From: CAKSXP01 sp964609305
Lineage (GTDB): Bacteria; Bacillota; Clostridia; Oscillospirales; Oscillospiraceae
Assembly (NCBI GenBank): GCA_964609305.1
Contig: CAZSRK010000004.1
Coordinates: 1 to 61,613, forward strand
Length of the DNA: 61,613 bases
Reading direction: 5' to 3'
How positions within the stretch are numbered: the stretch's first letter is position 1; every line of letters starts with the position of its first letter. Positions 33,276 through 41,352 of this stretch are shown in pieces. A model generated the notes under the pieces. The model saw nothing but the letters and a program-made list of their open reading frames with translations. It was not told the origin of the DNA and searched no databases. Made by a program: the position numbers and the translations under genes.

Positions 33276-34771
33276 GGTGCGTCGTGAAGAAGAGCTTTTG
33301 CCTGTTTCTGGCGCTGCTGGTACTGGGAAGCGTCTGCGCGATAAGCGCGCATTTCAAGATAAACGAAAAACGGGACCAGGTTGAATTGACGGAGGGCGCG
33401 ATCTACGGCGACCCCGCTGCGGCTGAGGGGCTGGAGCTGCGCGTAACCTGCGACCATCGCCTGTTTTGGGACACTACGCGCACGTTCGGTGAAAATGCGC
33501 GGAATGTAACCGATTTCCGTTTCACCGCCGCCGGGGAAAATGAGACATACGAAAATGATTCTGAAGGCATGTATGCGTACTTATCGGACAATTTCGGAAT
33601 AAGCTTCGGCCCCGATGGGGAGGAACTGGAAGAGATATACGATATGGAGTTTGATGCGTACAGGGACATTATATCCGACGTTGCCGGCCGTACCCTTGCA
33701 GGGGGAGAGAACACCGAGACGCTGCGCCTGCGCGACTATATAGAATACTATCCGATATACTTCGATATGTACTATATGGGCGACGACAACATATATTTCA
33801 GATTGGACGATGGAAGCGAGATAAGCATATATGGGGCGTTCAGCCTGTTTAACGATGACGGAACTGTCAACGAGATGCAGCAGTGGCTCAGGGAGTTTTT
33901 CAGAGTGCCGGTCTCCGAGGAGCACAGCGTTCAAGTAACTGTCTCCAAAAACAGCGAGGGGAGAATAGTTGAGCTTAATGTTCAAGACGGCGATTACAGC
34001 GCGGTATATGTAAATACTTTCAGTTTCCTTACAGAAAACGCCTGCCTGTTTTCGATGTCGGTGAAGGATGCAAACGGGCAGCGCCTGCCAGTCGGCAACG
34101 CCGGGGAAGGCAGCGTTATATATGGCTTCCCCTTCGAGTATTCGGACGGGAAAAGATACGCAGACATATATGCCATCAAAGAGTTGTATCGCCTGCCGGA
34201 GGGGGAGAGCCTTTTCGACATGAAGCTGTCGGAGGACGGGGAGGACGTTCTGCTCATCACCATGCACGAGGACGACGGCATAAAGCTGCATGTGCTGGAT
34301 GCTGCAACGATGCAGGAAAAGCAAAGCCTCAGCCTGGCTGAAGAAGCGTTGACATTATCCGGCCTGTACTACTACGAGGACTTTTTTGCCGTGGTCACAG
34401 GGGACAGCAGGCTTATGCTTGTCGAGAAGGCAAAGGACGGGGAATACCAAATCAGTATAAACGCGCTTATGGACAGTGACGACGCGCTTGGGCAGATAAG
34501 CTGGAGGTACAGCGACATGGCCTGGAACGGGGAGAAGCTGGCCGTAGCCACGAGCCGCTATGAGGAATATGAATTTGAGGAAGGCGGGCAGACCTACGTC
34601 AGAATGGAAGAGACCTGCGGCTGTTGGGTGTCGGTCTACGACAATACGGGGCTTATATACAGCGCCGCTATATACAGCAGCCTTTCCTCGGGGATGCAGT
34701 GGCAGGAGAATTATTACAGTATGCCGCTCCAGTTTGTGTACAACGACCCGATAGAGCTAAGCTGGACGTAA
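33272..34771 (+). CDS. Membrane-anchored exported protein of unknown function
   Basis: About 499 aa with a single N-terminal hydrophobic segment (KKSFCLFLALLVLGSVCAISA) and a long acidic extracellular part rich in Tyr, Asp and Glu. The Cys in the segment lacks a Gly/Ala/Ser before it, so lipid anchoring is unlikely. The start is GTG at 33272 or 33284; both lie within or next to the ATPase stop. Its C-terminal half (from about residue 310) has repeated short motifs that could form a beta-propeller, but this is only an impression. Last gene of the cassette, closed by a strong terminator. Confidence 0.65.
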   Translation: MRCVVKKSFCLFLALLVLGSVCAISAHFKINEKRDQVELTEGAIYGDPAAAEGLELRVTCDHRLFWDTTRTFGENARNVTDFRFTAAGENETYENDSEGMYAYLSDNFGISFGPDGEELEEIYDMEFDAYRDIISDVAGRTLAGGENTETLRLRDYIEYYPIYFDMYYMGDDNIYFRLDDGSEISIYGAFSLFNDDGTVNEMQQWLREFFRVPVSEEHSVQVTVSKNSEGRIVELNVQDGDYSAVYVNTFSFLTENACLFSMSVKDANGQRLPVGNAGEGSVIYGFPFEYSDGKRYADIYAIKELYRLPEGESLFDMKLSEDGEDVLLITMHEDDGIKLHVLDAATMQEKQSLSLAEEALTLSGLYYYEDFFAVVTGDSRLMLVEKAKDGEYQISINALMDSDDALGQISWRYSDMAWNGEKLAVATSRYEEYEFEEGGQTYVRMEETCGCWVSVYDNTGLIYSAAIYSSLSSGMQWQENYYSMPLQFVYNDPIELSWT

Positions 34772-34777
34772 AGCTTA

Positions 34778-34823
34778 AAATCAGGAAAAAAGAGGCGCTC
34801 CTGCGCCTCTTTTTCCTGATTTA
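34778..34823. terminator. Bidirectional terminator after the ABC cassette
   Basis: Arms AAATCAGG...GAGGCGC and GCGCCTC...CCTGATTT pair over about 20 bases around a TCCT loop, with A and T runs within the stem ends. Serves the plus-strand ABC cassette and the convergent anti-sigma gene. Confidence 0.9.
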
Positions 34824-34838
34824 TCAAGGAGTATATTT

Positions 34839-35969
34839 TTAACGGAGGGGGATATTGACGCCGCAGACGGATATATGATCGATCGTGTCCAAATCCAACA
34901 GCATGTCGGCGCGGCGCGCCAGATGCAGATACCCGACCTCCGAGGAGTCCGTCCCGCCGCTGCAGCCGCTGCCCTCAAGGCCGTCCGTCATGGGGATTGC
35001 GGTGCCGTCAGTAAGATAGACGGTGATCTCCTGATATTCAACGCAGCCATACCATCCGTCGTGGGCATTTTTTTCTACCCAGGAATGATGACCCTTGAGT
35101 GCGTCGCCCTCGATGTAAACATAGACCCCTATGGGGGACACCTCAACGCTGGTAACGACAGCTTCAACACCCAGTGTGGTTACAGTAACATCCGGCTCGA
35201 CGCATATGCTGCTCTCGGGCATGGAGATGCAGGTTGTAAATTCCCAGTTTTCCTTGCAGTCGTAAATTTTTTCATACTCTTCTAACTCTCCGTTCCATTC
35301 GCCGCTGTGATAAAGCCCGCCAAAGCGCACGGAAAGCTGCGCCCCGTCAAGCTTGAGCCCCTCATCCATGGCATAGCTGGACCACAGCACAAAACTTATC
35401 GAATTGTCCGTCGGGTCGTCATCGTCTACCCGCGTGTAGTATGAGGAACCGCCGGCCTCAAGGCCGGCTATGTCCACGCCCCAGTCGGCGAAGCTGTATC
35501 CGTTCTCATTGCCGAGGATCGTGCCCCCAGGCGCGGTAAGCTCGATGCCGATATAGATGTTGTAGGCGTCCATTACGCTGTCGGTAAGCGTCATGGTCCA
35601 GCCTCCTGACGTGACCGATTCTCCAAGTTCAACGGAGCTTTGCGCATAGCCCGCGCTGTTTTGATAATGCTCCCTGAGCACAGGCGTAGCCAGCGCTGCC
35701 GCTGCGGCNNNNNNNNNNNNNNNNNNNNNNNNNNNNNNNNNNNNNNNNNNNNNNNNNNNNNNNNNNNNNNNNNNNNNNNNNNNNNNNNNNNNNNNNNNNN
35801 NNNNNNNNGCGGCGGCAATAACCGTACGCTTTCTGCTTCTTACAGTGGACTGGGAACAGCTCTGTGCGCCCTGCCGCTGAGTCAGCGAGGCGATGAGTTT
35901 GTTTTTGCTTTCCTCTGTCAACCGTATCCTGTCCAGTTTTTCATGATAGAGCTTACTCAAAATAATCAT
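34839..35969 (-). CDS. Probable anti-sigma factor, membrane protein (interrupted by assembly gap)
   Basis: N terminus is a cytoplasmic, charged segment of about 50 residues (LYHEKLDRIRLTEESKNKL, RKRTVIAA). It is followed by an alanine-rich hydrophobic stretch that is hidden by the 100-N gap, then an extracellular domain of about 245 residues like the DUF4179-type immunoglobulin-like domains of sigma-linked proteins. It overlaps the ECF sigma gene by 17 bases, the usual arrangement for a sigma factor and its membrane-bound antagonist. The frame across the gap is only assumed, since 100 N is a conventional unknown-length filler, so residue numbers after the gap are unreliable. Confidence 0.7.
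   Translation of the reverse strand: MIILSKLYHEKLDRIRLTEESKNKLIASLTQRQGAQSCSQSTVRSRKRTVIAAXXXXXXXXXXXXXXXXXXXXXXXXXXXXXXXXXXAAAAALATPVLREHYQNSAGYAQSSVELGESVTSGGWTMTLTDSVMDAYNIYIGIELTAPGGTILGNENGYSFADWGVDIAGLEAGGSSYYTRVDDDDPTDNSISFVLWSSYAMDEGLKLDGAQLSVRFGGLYHSGEWNGELEEYEKIYDCKENWEFTTCISMPESSICVEPDVTVTTLGVEAVVTSVEVSPIGVYVYIEGDALKGHHSWVEKNAHDGWYGCVEYQEITVYLTDGTAIPMTDGLEGSGCSGGTDSSEVGYLHLARRADMLLDLDTIDHISVCGVNIPLR
35709..35808. other. Assembly gap (100 N)
   Basis: Exactly 100 undetermined bases inside the predicted membrane helix of the anti-sigma gene. Flanks are GC-rich alanine codons (GCTGCGGC before, GCGGCGGC after), the likely reason the assembly broke. True length is unknown. Confidence 0.99.
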
Positions 35970-36435
35970 CTCCCAGAATTGCTTTTAATTTCGCCTTCGC
36001 CCGAGCAAGGTGCGTGCTTACAAGCGCGGGGGGAATACCCAGTGCCGCGGCGATTTCCCGCACCTCATAACCCTCATAGTATCGCATATATATCACCCTG
36101 CGGTATTTTGCGGGGAGTTTTCCTACCGCCTGAAGAAGGGCGTCGTTTTCCGCCTCCGGCTCCTGAATACACAGACCGGCAGCGTCGTCAAGACTTACCC
36201 GGCGGCGAGACCAGGCGCTCTTTTTCCAGTCCTTGCAGGCGTTGATGGCAACACGCAATACCCACGCCCGCTCCTGCTTGCAATCGGAAAAACGCTGTTC
36301 GCTTTCCAGCAGCTTTAGCAGCACAGTCTGGCATATATCCTTTGCGTCGTCGATGTTTCCCAGCCATGAATAGCCGATGCGAAGTATGGCGTCGGAGTAC
36401 TGCCGGACAAGATATTCGGCGCGCCCATTGTCCAT
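35953..36435 (-). CDS. RNA polymerase sigma factor, ECF subfamily
   Basis: 160 aa. Region 2 covers about residues 5-75 (YSDAILRIGYSWLGNIDDAKDICQ is typical, quoted from ILRIGYSW), and region 4 about 105-155 (LPAKYRRVIYMRYYEGYEV, then AAALGIPPALVSTHLARAKAKL). Length is normal for ECF factors. The start ATG 36435 has a GGGGGG-containing site. The downstream overlapping gene encodes the likely anti-sigma factor. The envelope signal it answers is not shown by neighbours. Confidence 0.92.
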   Translation of the reverse strand: MDNGRAEYLVRQYSDAILRIGYSWLGNIDDAKDICQTVLLKLLESEQRFSDCKQERAWVLRVAINACKDWKKSAWSRRRVSLDDAAGLCIQEPEAENDALLQAVGKLPAKYRRVIYMRYYEGYEVREIAAALGIPPALVSTHLARAKAKLKAILGDDYFE

Positions 36436-36503
36436 TGCGTTGCCCCCCTTTCACTTATAAAACGAGACAAAAGCATCAAATCTGTCACCGGTGCGCAAAA
36501 AAA

Positions 36504-36538
36504 CCGGAGGCTGCTTTTTTAATAAAAAGCGCCTCCGG
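36504..36538. terminator. Terminator of the BKACE operon
   Basis: Arms 36504-36519 and 36524-36538 (CCGGAGGC...GCCTCCGG) pair with one bulged base. On the minus strand seven T follow, ending the 36571-41140 operon. Confidence 0.88.
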
Positions 36539-36570
36539 GGAGATGTTTTTCAGGCTATGCCTGGACTATT

Positions 36571-37578
36571 TTATTTACCACCCATGCCCTTTTCGGTGGT
36601 ATAAGTGCTGCCGAGGACCTTGAGGGCCTCTTTCTCGGACTCGAGATACTCGATGGTAATCTTGTCGAGCTCTGCGCAGATGGCGTCGTGATCCAGCGGC
36701 TTGAGGCTTAGCATCTCACGGGCCTCTGCGGGAGTGGCGACCTCGTTGCCAAAAGCCTTTATGGCATTGGCAGCGCGCTCGACGAGCATCATGTTGGTGG
36801 CCATGATTTTCTTGCCTTCCTTGTCGTAGCCATAGACGACGTTGTCCTCCATACCGACACGGATTGAACCGCCGTTGGCCAGAGCGGTGAACATTACGGG
36901 CAGATGGCCGCGGCCAATTCCAAAAGCACTCCAGGTGCACTCAGCGGGCAGCTTTCCGGCGGCCTGCAGCTCGTGCATCTCGTCGAGCAGGAGCATGAGG
37001 GCCTTGGGAGTAGCGTCCATGCCGCCCATTACGCCCAGGCAGAACTGGAAGTGGAAGGGAGGCTTGATTACGCCCTGCTTCCAGTAAGCGCCGACAGCGC
37101 GGAGCATACCGAAGTCGAATATCTCGAACTCGGGCTTGATATCCTTTTCGAGATAGAGCTTGCCGACGTCCATGAGCATCTTCGGGCTGTTGTGGAAAAC
37201 GCCGCCGGGAACGCCCCAGTTGAAGGAGCCGGCGTCAAAGGTGCCCATCTCTATACCGGGGACTATACGGTGATGGATGCAGCGGCAGGCATTGCCATAG
37301 GGACTGTCATCCGAGACGCGGTTGTCGCCGGAGGAGGTGCAGTTTATAATGATATCGCAATCCTTGTAGGAACGGATCGCCTTGATGGTCTGATAGAACT
37401 TGACGGGGTCCATGACGCCGGCGCCCTCATCGTCACGCATATGCAGATGGCATATGGACGCACCGAGCTTCCAGCATTCATAGACCTGAGCGGCGATATC
37501 CTCGGGTTTCTCAGGGATATTGTAGCCGGCGGGGGTTACAGCGCCGGTCATGGCGGCGGTAATGATAGTTTTTGCCAT
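36571..37578 (-). CDS. Beta-keto acid cleavage enzyme (BKACE, DUF849)
   Basis: Zinc-dependent retro-Claisen-type enzyme that cleaves a beta-keto acid with acetyl-CoA, giving acetoacetate and a new acyl-CoA (for the type enzyme Kce, 3-keto-5-aminohexanoate). 335 aa, TIM barrel. Zinc ligands are visible as HLHMRD (H44 and H46) with a later Glu; the substrate-side SFNWGVPGG and ECTWSAFGIGRG motifs are family features. Last gene of the MarR-controlled operon, 19 bases after the hydroxyacid dehydrogenase. None of the lysine-fermentation genes (kamA, kamDE, kdd, kal) are present, so lysine is unlikely to be the substrate source. Confidence 0.9.
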   Translation of the reverse strand: MAKTIITAAMTGAVTPAGYNIPEKPEDIAAQVYECWKLGASICHLHMRDDEGAGVMDPVKFYQTIKAIRSYKDCDIIINCTSSGDNRVSDDSPYGNACRCIHHRIVPGIEMGTFDAGSFNWGVPGGVFHNSPKMLMDVGKLYLEKDIKPEFEIFDFGMLRAVGAYWKQGVIKPPFHFQFCLGVMGGMDATPKALMLLLDEMHELQAAGKLPAECTWSAFGIGRGHLPVMFTALANGGSIRVGMEDNVVYGYDKEGKKIMATNMMLVERAANAIKAFGNEVATPAEAREMLSLKPLDHDAICAELDKITIEYLESEKEALKVLGSTYTTEKGMGGK

Positions 37579-37597
37579 AGCTAGCTTCTCCTTAATA

Positions 37598-38560
37598 TTA
37601 GAGTCTGTTGTGCATCTTCAGCACATTTATAATTAGATTGTCGCGGAAGGAGGAAATCTCGGGCTTGGTGTGGCCGATGACCTCGGGGAAGCCCTCCATC
37701 AGGGGCCCGATTTCCTCTCCGGACTGGTCTGCCCAGGTATCCGGGACCTTTTTCATATCGCTGATATCGGCGAAGACCGCGTCGGTCATTGCGCCGAACT
37801 TGATCGCACAGCCGCGCAGGCCAAGCTCGCCGCCGCCAAGCTCATAGTTCATCGCCGGTCCGAAAGCGGCAAGGCGAATGCCGGGGCCAAAGGTCCAGGC
37901 GTCGTCCGCGTCGGCCATGGAGCAGACACCCTCTGTCACAAGCGCGATCTCCTCACGCCAGAGCGCATGCATGAGACGGTTTGCAATAAAGCCGTTTTTC
38001 TCCTTGTTGAGAACGACGGGAGCTTTATCGTGCATCTTGTAAAACTCGCGGGCCTGTGCAATGACATCGGGAGAGGTCTTGTCTCCGCCGCAGATCTCGA
38101 TAAGAGGTAGGAGATAAGCGGGGTTGAAAGGATGGCCAACGATGATGCGCTCGGGGTGCTTTGCGCCCTCCGCGATCTTGGTGACGCTCATGCCGGAGGA
38201 GGAAGAGGCGATGATAGCATCCTCGGGAAGATACTTCTCCATGACGGCTATCATCTCGTGCTTCTGGTCCATGTCCTCAGCGCCGTTTTCCTGAACGAAA
38301 TAAACGCCGGTGAATGCCTCGGCGGGGTCAGTAGTGATGTGGATCTTATTCCAGATCTTTGTGCCGTCGTCGTCAACGATGCCATACTTGACATAGGAGT
38401 CGATGGGGCCCTGGATCTTGGGCAGAGCACGTTCTTTGGAAGCCTCAGAGCGGACATAGACATTTACGTCCAGACCCTTGAGGGCAAAATAAGCAGCAAA
38501 GCCGCCGCCGATGGTGCCGGCGCCGTACATTGCGATGGTCTTGATGTCAGAGACGTTCAT
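37598..38560 (-). CDS. 3-hydroxyacyl-CoA dehydrogenase family (carnitine/gulonate dehydrogenase-like)
   Basis: NAD-dependent oxidation of a 3-hydroxy group to a 3-keto group. 320 aa. Rossmann motif YGAGTIGGGFAAYF near the N terminus, SSSSGMSVTKIAEG, then the catalytic region GHPFNPAYLLPLIEICGG, which resembles L-carnitine dehydrogenase and lambda-crystallin more than classical FadB or Hbd. Such relatives act on free hydroxy acids rather than CoA esters. That would fit directly with the BKACE next door, which needs a free beta-keto acid, as in the carnitine cdhA/BKACE pairing. The start at 38560 follows AAGGA; the frame is open further upstream without a site. Confidence 0.83.
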   Translation of the reverse strand: MNVSDIKTIAMYGAGTIGGGFAAYFALKGLDVNVYVRSEASKERALPKIQGPIDSYVKYGIVDDDGTKIWNKIHITTDPAEAFTGVYFVQENGAEDMDQKHEMIAVMEKYLPEDAIIASSSSGMSVTKIAEGAKHPERIIVGHPFNPAYLLPLIEICGGDKTSPDVIAQAREFYKMHDKAPVVLNKEKNGFIANRLMHALWREEIALVTEGVCSMADADDAWTFGPGIRLAAFGPAMNYELGGGELGLRGCAIKFGAMTDAVFADISDMKKVPDTWADQSGEEIGPLMEGFPEVIGHTKPEISSFRDNLIINVLKMHNRL

Positions 38561-38637
38561 TTGACTAATTCCTTTCTCTGGAGTTAGCGGCAAAGAGGCG
38601 TCAATGGATGGTGCCCCCGTTGCAGCAGTTATTAGGT

Positions 38638-39519
38638 TTAGCCGATATTGGTCAGGCCGCCGTCAGGATAGATGGACGAGCCGGTAACAAAATCGGATGC
38701 CGGAGAGGCGAGGAACAGAACCGAGCCAACTATATCGATCTCACGGCCGATACGCATTGCGGGCTGGCCGGCAGCGATGCCGTCGCGGGTCTTCTCATCG
38801 GGTGGAAGCATGCCGACCATCATCGGAGTGTAGGTGATGGTGGGGCCGACGAGGTTGACCTGGATGTTCGGGCGAAGATCGGAGGCAAAGGCCTTGGTCA
38901 GCATCTCGACAGCGCCCTTTGTAGTGTTATAGGGCACGTTGCCGTTGCCGCCGTTGGCGACGGCGCGGATGCCGCGCACGGAGCCGATGTTGATGATCTT
39001 GCCGTATCCCTGGCAGGGAGTGGCCTGTCCGGCGACAAAGGTGGAAGGATCGGCGACGGTGCCGTCCTCGGTGTTGTGCTCCTTCATCCAGTTGCCGAAA
39101 TACTTGCAGGTGTACATGAGGGAGGTGATGTTCGTGTCGAGCATTCCCTTCCAGACATTAGTATCGATTTCCCAGGAAAACATCTTTTTGTTGTAGCCCT
39201 GGGAGTTGACGAGAATATCGCATCCGCCGAGACCTTCGGCACTCACAACGTAGTCGCGGAAAGCGATAATGGCCTGCTCGTCGGTGGCGTCGCAGGCATA
39301 GTACTTGACGGCAACGCCGGCAGCGGCAGTCGCCTTGATTTCCTCGCATGCAGCCTTGAGCGCATCCTCACGGCGGGAGGAAATGCACACGTCGGCGCCG
39401 TTTGCGGCAAGTGCGGTGGCGATGGCTTTGCCGAACCCGCCTGCGCCGCCGACCACGACAGCCTTTCTGCCGCTGATGTCAAACATTTTCGTCAAATCAC
39501 CGCTGTAAACCTTGGGCAT
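38638..39519 (-). CDS. Short-chain dehydrogenase/reductase of the BKACE operon
   Basis: 293-aa NAD(P)-dependent dehydrogenase. Cofactor motif VGGAGGFG (variant of TGxxxGxG) near residue 22, SSRREDALKAA after beta-2, NSQG in place of NNAG, catalytic Ser region INIGSVRG, and YNTTKGAVEM with the active Tyr and Lys. It lies between the crotonase-like hydrolase and the hydroxyacid dehydrogenase. In a ring-opening scheme it would make the ketone needed before carbon-carbon cleavage; that is inference. Confidence 0.85.
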   Translation of the reverse strand: MPKVYSGDLTKMFDISGRKAVVVGGAGGFGKAIATALAANGADVCISSRREDALKAACEEIKATAAAGVAVKYYACDATDEQAIIAFRDYVVSAEGLGGCDILVNSQGYNKKMFSWEIDTNVWKGMLDTNITSLMYTCKYFGNWMKEHNTEDGTVADPSTFVAGQATPCQGYGKIINIGSVRGIRAVANGGNGNVPYNTTKGAVEMLTKAFASDLRPNIQVNLVGPTITYTPMMVGMLPPDEKTRDGIAAGQPAMRIGREIDIVGSVLFLASPASDFVTGSSIYPDGGLTNIG

Positions 39520-39560
39520 GACTAAAATCTCCTTTTATTGATATTATTTTTTCCGGGGAT

Positions 39561-39583
39561 GCGGGGGAGATGGGCTCCCCCGC
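39561..39583 (-). repeat. Intra-operon hairpin, no U tract
   Basis: Perfect 9-bp stem (GCGGGGGAG/CTCCCCCGC) with 5-base loop in the 85-base gap between the crotonase-like gene and the SDR gene. It is followed by A-rich sequence on the minus strand, so it is not an intrinsic terminator. A processing or stability hairpin is possible. Confidence 0.5.
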
Positions 39584-39604
39584 AGGCTGGGATAAAAACC
39601 GAAA

Positions 39605-40621
39605 TTAAAATGCGTTGTACCAGTCGGGCTCGTTGCTGTGCTCGAACTCGTAGGGGTTCGGGATCTCACCGGACTCGACTTTCTTGAACCACTCGGCCGC
39701 ACGGGCAGGCATGCCGCGCCAGAGCTCAGTGTTCATGGGCTGCTCCATATCCTTGGTCGCATAACGATAGTCATTTACACGGCTTATGTACTTCTCATCC
39801 TGCTGAGCAGAATTCTCGTCGCCGAGCTCGCCGGCGGCGATACGCAGCAGGGAACCATACTGCTCGGAAACGGTGTGCAGCTTGAGGTCTTCCATGAACA
39901 GCTTCATCAGAGGGCGCTTGGCCAGATTGGACATGATGCAGCGGTTCTCATAGGACATGGTCTTCCACATGCGGGCGATCTCCCACGCGCGCTCAACGGC
40001 CTTGCCCTTGGGCACGACTTCGGAGACGATGCCCCAGTCGAGCATCTGCTGAGCGGTGACCTGGCGGGAAGTCATCATGTAATAGTTGCCCCTCTTGGTG
40101 CCAAGATAATGCTGGAACATAAGGCCCATGCCGTCGCCGGGGACAAGGCCGCCCTGAGCGTGCGGGACCTCGATCTTGGTGTCCTCGGTGCAGATGGTTA
40201 CGTCGCAGAGCATTGCGCTGTCCCAGTGGAAGCCGGGGCCGGGCATTGCGCCGATAGTAGGCACCTGGAGGTCGAACACCATGTTCTTAATGAGGTTGGT
40301 GTCGTCGAAGTACTGATGCTCGAAGCGCTGACGCGGAAGCTCCGCATAAGTCTCCCAGCCGTTGGCGTCGGACTCGATCATCCAGTTGTCGCCGATGTGA
40401 GTATAAATGATGATCTCGTTCTCAAGGTCCATGGAGATGTATCGGGTGAGCTGGCTCATGGCCCTGTGAGACATGCCGCTGTGATGCATGGGACCGTCAT
40501 TGGTCTTCCAAGTGATCTGAAGGATACCGTCCTCGCGCTTGAGATCGGCGAAGTCCTTGAACCACTCCTTGTACTCGTCGAATCCGGGCAGCTTTACATA
40601 ATCAGCCAAAGGTCTTCCCAT
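39605..40621 (-). CDS. Crotonase-superfamily hydrolase resembling 6-oxocamphor hydrolase
   Basis: 338 aa, likely annotated elsewhere simply as enoyl-CoA hydratase. From memory of the 6-oxocamphor hydrolase (OCH) sequence, the match is specific: PHxxxGxVPGDG followed by FxHxLGxxRGxYxxxTxxxxxAxxxLDxGxVxEV and RAWExAR. OCH His145 and Asp154, nine residues apart, correspond to H154 and D163 here, also nine apart; H132 may replace OCH His122. The oxyanion region is rearranged (GAMPGPGFHWD) and crotonase acyl-CoA loops are not evident. OCH breaks a non-enolisable beta-diketone by a retro-Claisen reaction without CoA. This enzyme is about 80 residues longer, mainly at the C terminus. First structural gene after marR. 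Confidence 0.8.
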   Translation of the reverse strand: MGRPLADYVKLPGFDEYKEWFKDFADLKREDGILQITWKTNDGPMHHSGMSHRAMSQLTRYISMDLENEIIIYTHIGDNWMIESDANGWETYAELPRQRFEHQYFDDTNLIKNMVFDLQVPTIGAMPGPGFHWDSAMLCDVTICTEDTKIEVPHAQGGLVPGDGMGLMFQHYLGTKRGNYYMMTSRQVTAQQMLDWGIVSEVVPKGKAVERAWEIARMWKTMSYENRCIMSNLAKRPLMKLFMEDLKLHTVSEQYGSLLRIAAGELGDENSAQQDEKYISRVNDYRYATKDMEQPMNTELWRGMPARAAEWFKKVESGEIPNPYEFEHSNEPDWYNAF

Positions 40622-40714
40622 TATAAAATCCTCCTATAAATATTTATTTTCCTGTTATTTTATCAACACACGGGGACGCAGGCCGCCGTGGGTCAATCAT
40701 GACGTTGCGGTGCT

Positions 40715-41140
40715 TTAATCCTTGAGACTGTCGTTTTCGATTATCTTGCGGAACACCTCCGCCGCAAGCGCTTTTTCCTCGCCGGTGAGACCCTTGAAAA
40801 CGACCTCCGGTTCGCAGCTCATAAAAGCGTCCAGTTTTGAGTAGATCTCGGCACCTTTCTCCGTGAGTCTTATGTTGTTTGCGCGGCTGTTCTCCTTTGA
40901 GGTGAATCGCACTACCAGCCCGTCGCGCTCCATCCGGTCGAGCATGATGCTTATGGTGGCGGGCGTAACCTGGCGGAATCTTGCCAGCTCGTTCTGCGTA
41001 AGACTGCCGTAGCGGCCGAGAACGGAAATAACGCCACCCTGGCCATTGCTGAGACCGAGAGCCGAGAGCTGCCTGTCCATGTATGCGGTGTGTGCACGTA
41101 CCATATCAGTGAAAAGGTTGAGAAGCTCTTTATCGTCCAT
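40715..41140 (-). CDS. MarR-family transcriptional regulator
   Basis: Winged-helix dimer, 141 aa. The DNA-binding part contains GGVISVLGRYGSLTQNELARF, VTPATISIMLDRMERDGLVVR and the wing TSKENSRANNIRLTEKG (each begins as quoted). MarR proteins typically release DNA on binding an aromatic or other small ligand. I chose ATG 41140 (MDDKELL), 5 bases after GGAGG. It is the promoter-proximal gene of the operon ending with BKACE. A 24-bp palindrome sits over its start point. Confidence 0.92.
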   Translation of the reverse strand: MDDKELLNLFTDMVRAHTAYMDRQLSALGLSNGQGGVISVLGRYGSLTQNELARFRQVTPATISIMLDRMERDGLVVRFTSKENSRANNIRLTEKGAEIYSKLDAFMSCEPEVVFKGLTGEEKALAAEVFRKIIENDSLKD

Positions 41141-41162
41141 GAGGGCCTCCAAAATCATATGT

Positions 41163-41219
41163 TTAGCCAGCTAATTAGCTGACTAACAATAGTATAGTAA
41201 CTCATTCAATACTTGTCAA
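41163..41219 (-). promoter_or_regulatory. Promoter and MarR-type operator of the BKACE operon
   Basis: Minus-strand TTGACA (41219-41214) and TATACT (41196-41191), 17-base spacing. A 24-bp palindrome (TTAGCCAGCTAA at 41163-41174 and TTAGCTGACTAA at 41175-41186, one mismatched pair) covers the predicted start point. No second promoter is apparent ahead of the crotonase-like gene, so all five genes probably share this one. Confidence 0.8.
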
Positions 41220-41270
41220 GAGCAGTAAGCGTCCAGAATGGTAAAAAAACAGTATTTCATTGTGCAAAAT

Positions 41271-41305
41271 ATGAAAAAACAACCTCTCGACAAAATGTCG
41301 AGAGG
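41271..41305 (-). terminator. Terminator of yabP-yabQ-divIC-yabR
   Basis: Perfect 10-bp stem (CCTCTCGACA/TGTCGAGAGG, 41283-41292 with 41296-41305); on the minus strand TTGTTTTTT follows. An outer GTGCAA/TTGCAC pairing extends it. Confidence 0.85.
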
Positions 41306-41352
41306 CATGTTGCACAAAAATATGTATACGATTTTTACGATAGAGACAAAGC

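Noticed and set aside
36571..37578. BKACE as part of the lysine to butyrate (KAH) fermentation pathway
   Set aside because: None of the lysine aminomutases, 3,5-diaminohexanoate dehydrogenase or ammonia lyase genes are next to it; the neighbours point to another substrate.
39561..39583. Hairpin as a terminator splitting the MarR operon
   Set aside because: On the transcribed strand it is followed by A-rich sequence, not a U tract, so intrinsic termination is unlikely.
39605..40621. Crotonase-like protein as the BamA/Oah ring hydrolase of benzoyl-CoA degradation
   Set aside because: The sequence signatures I recall for BamA are absent and no benzoyl-CoA reductase genes are present; the 6-oxocamphor hydrolase pattern fits better.
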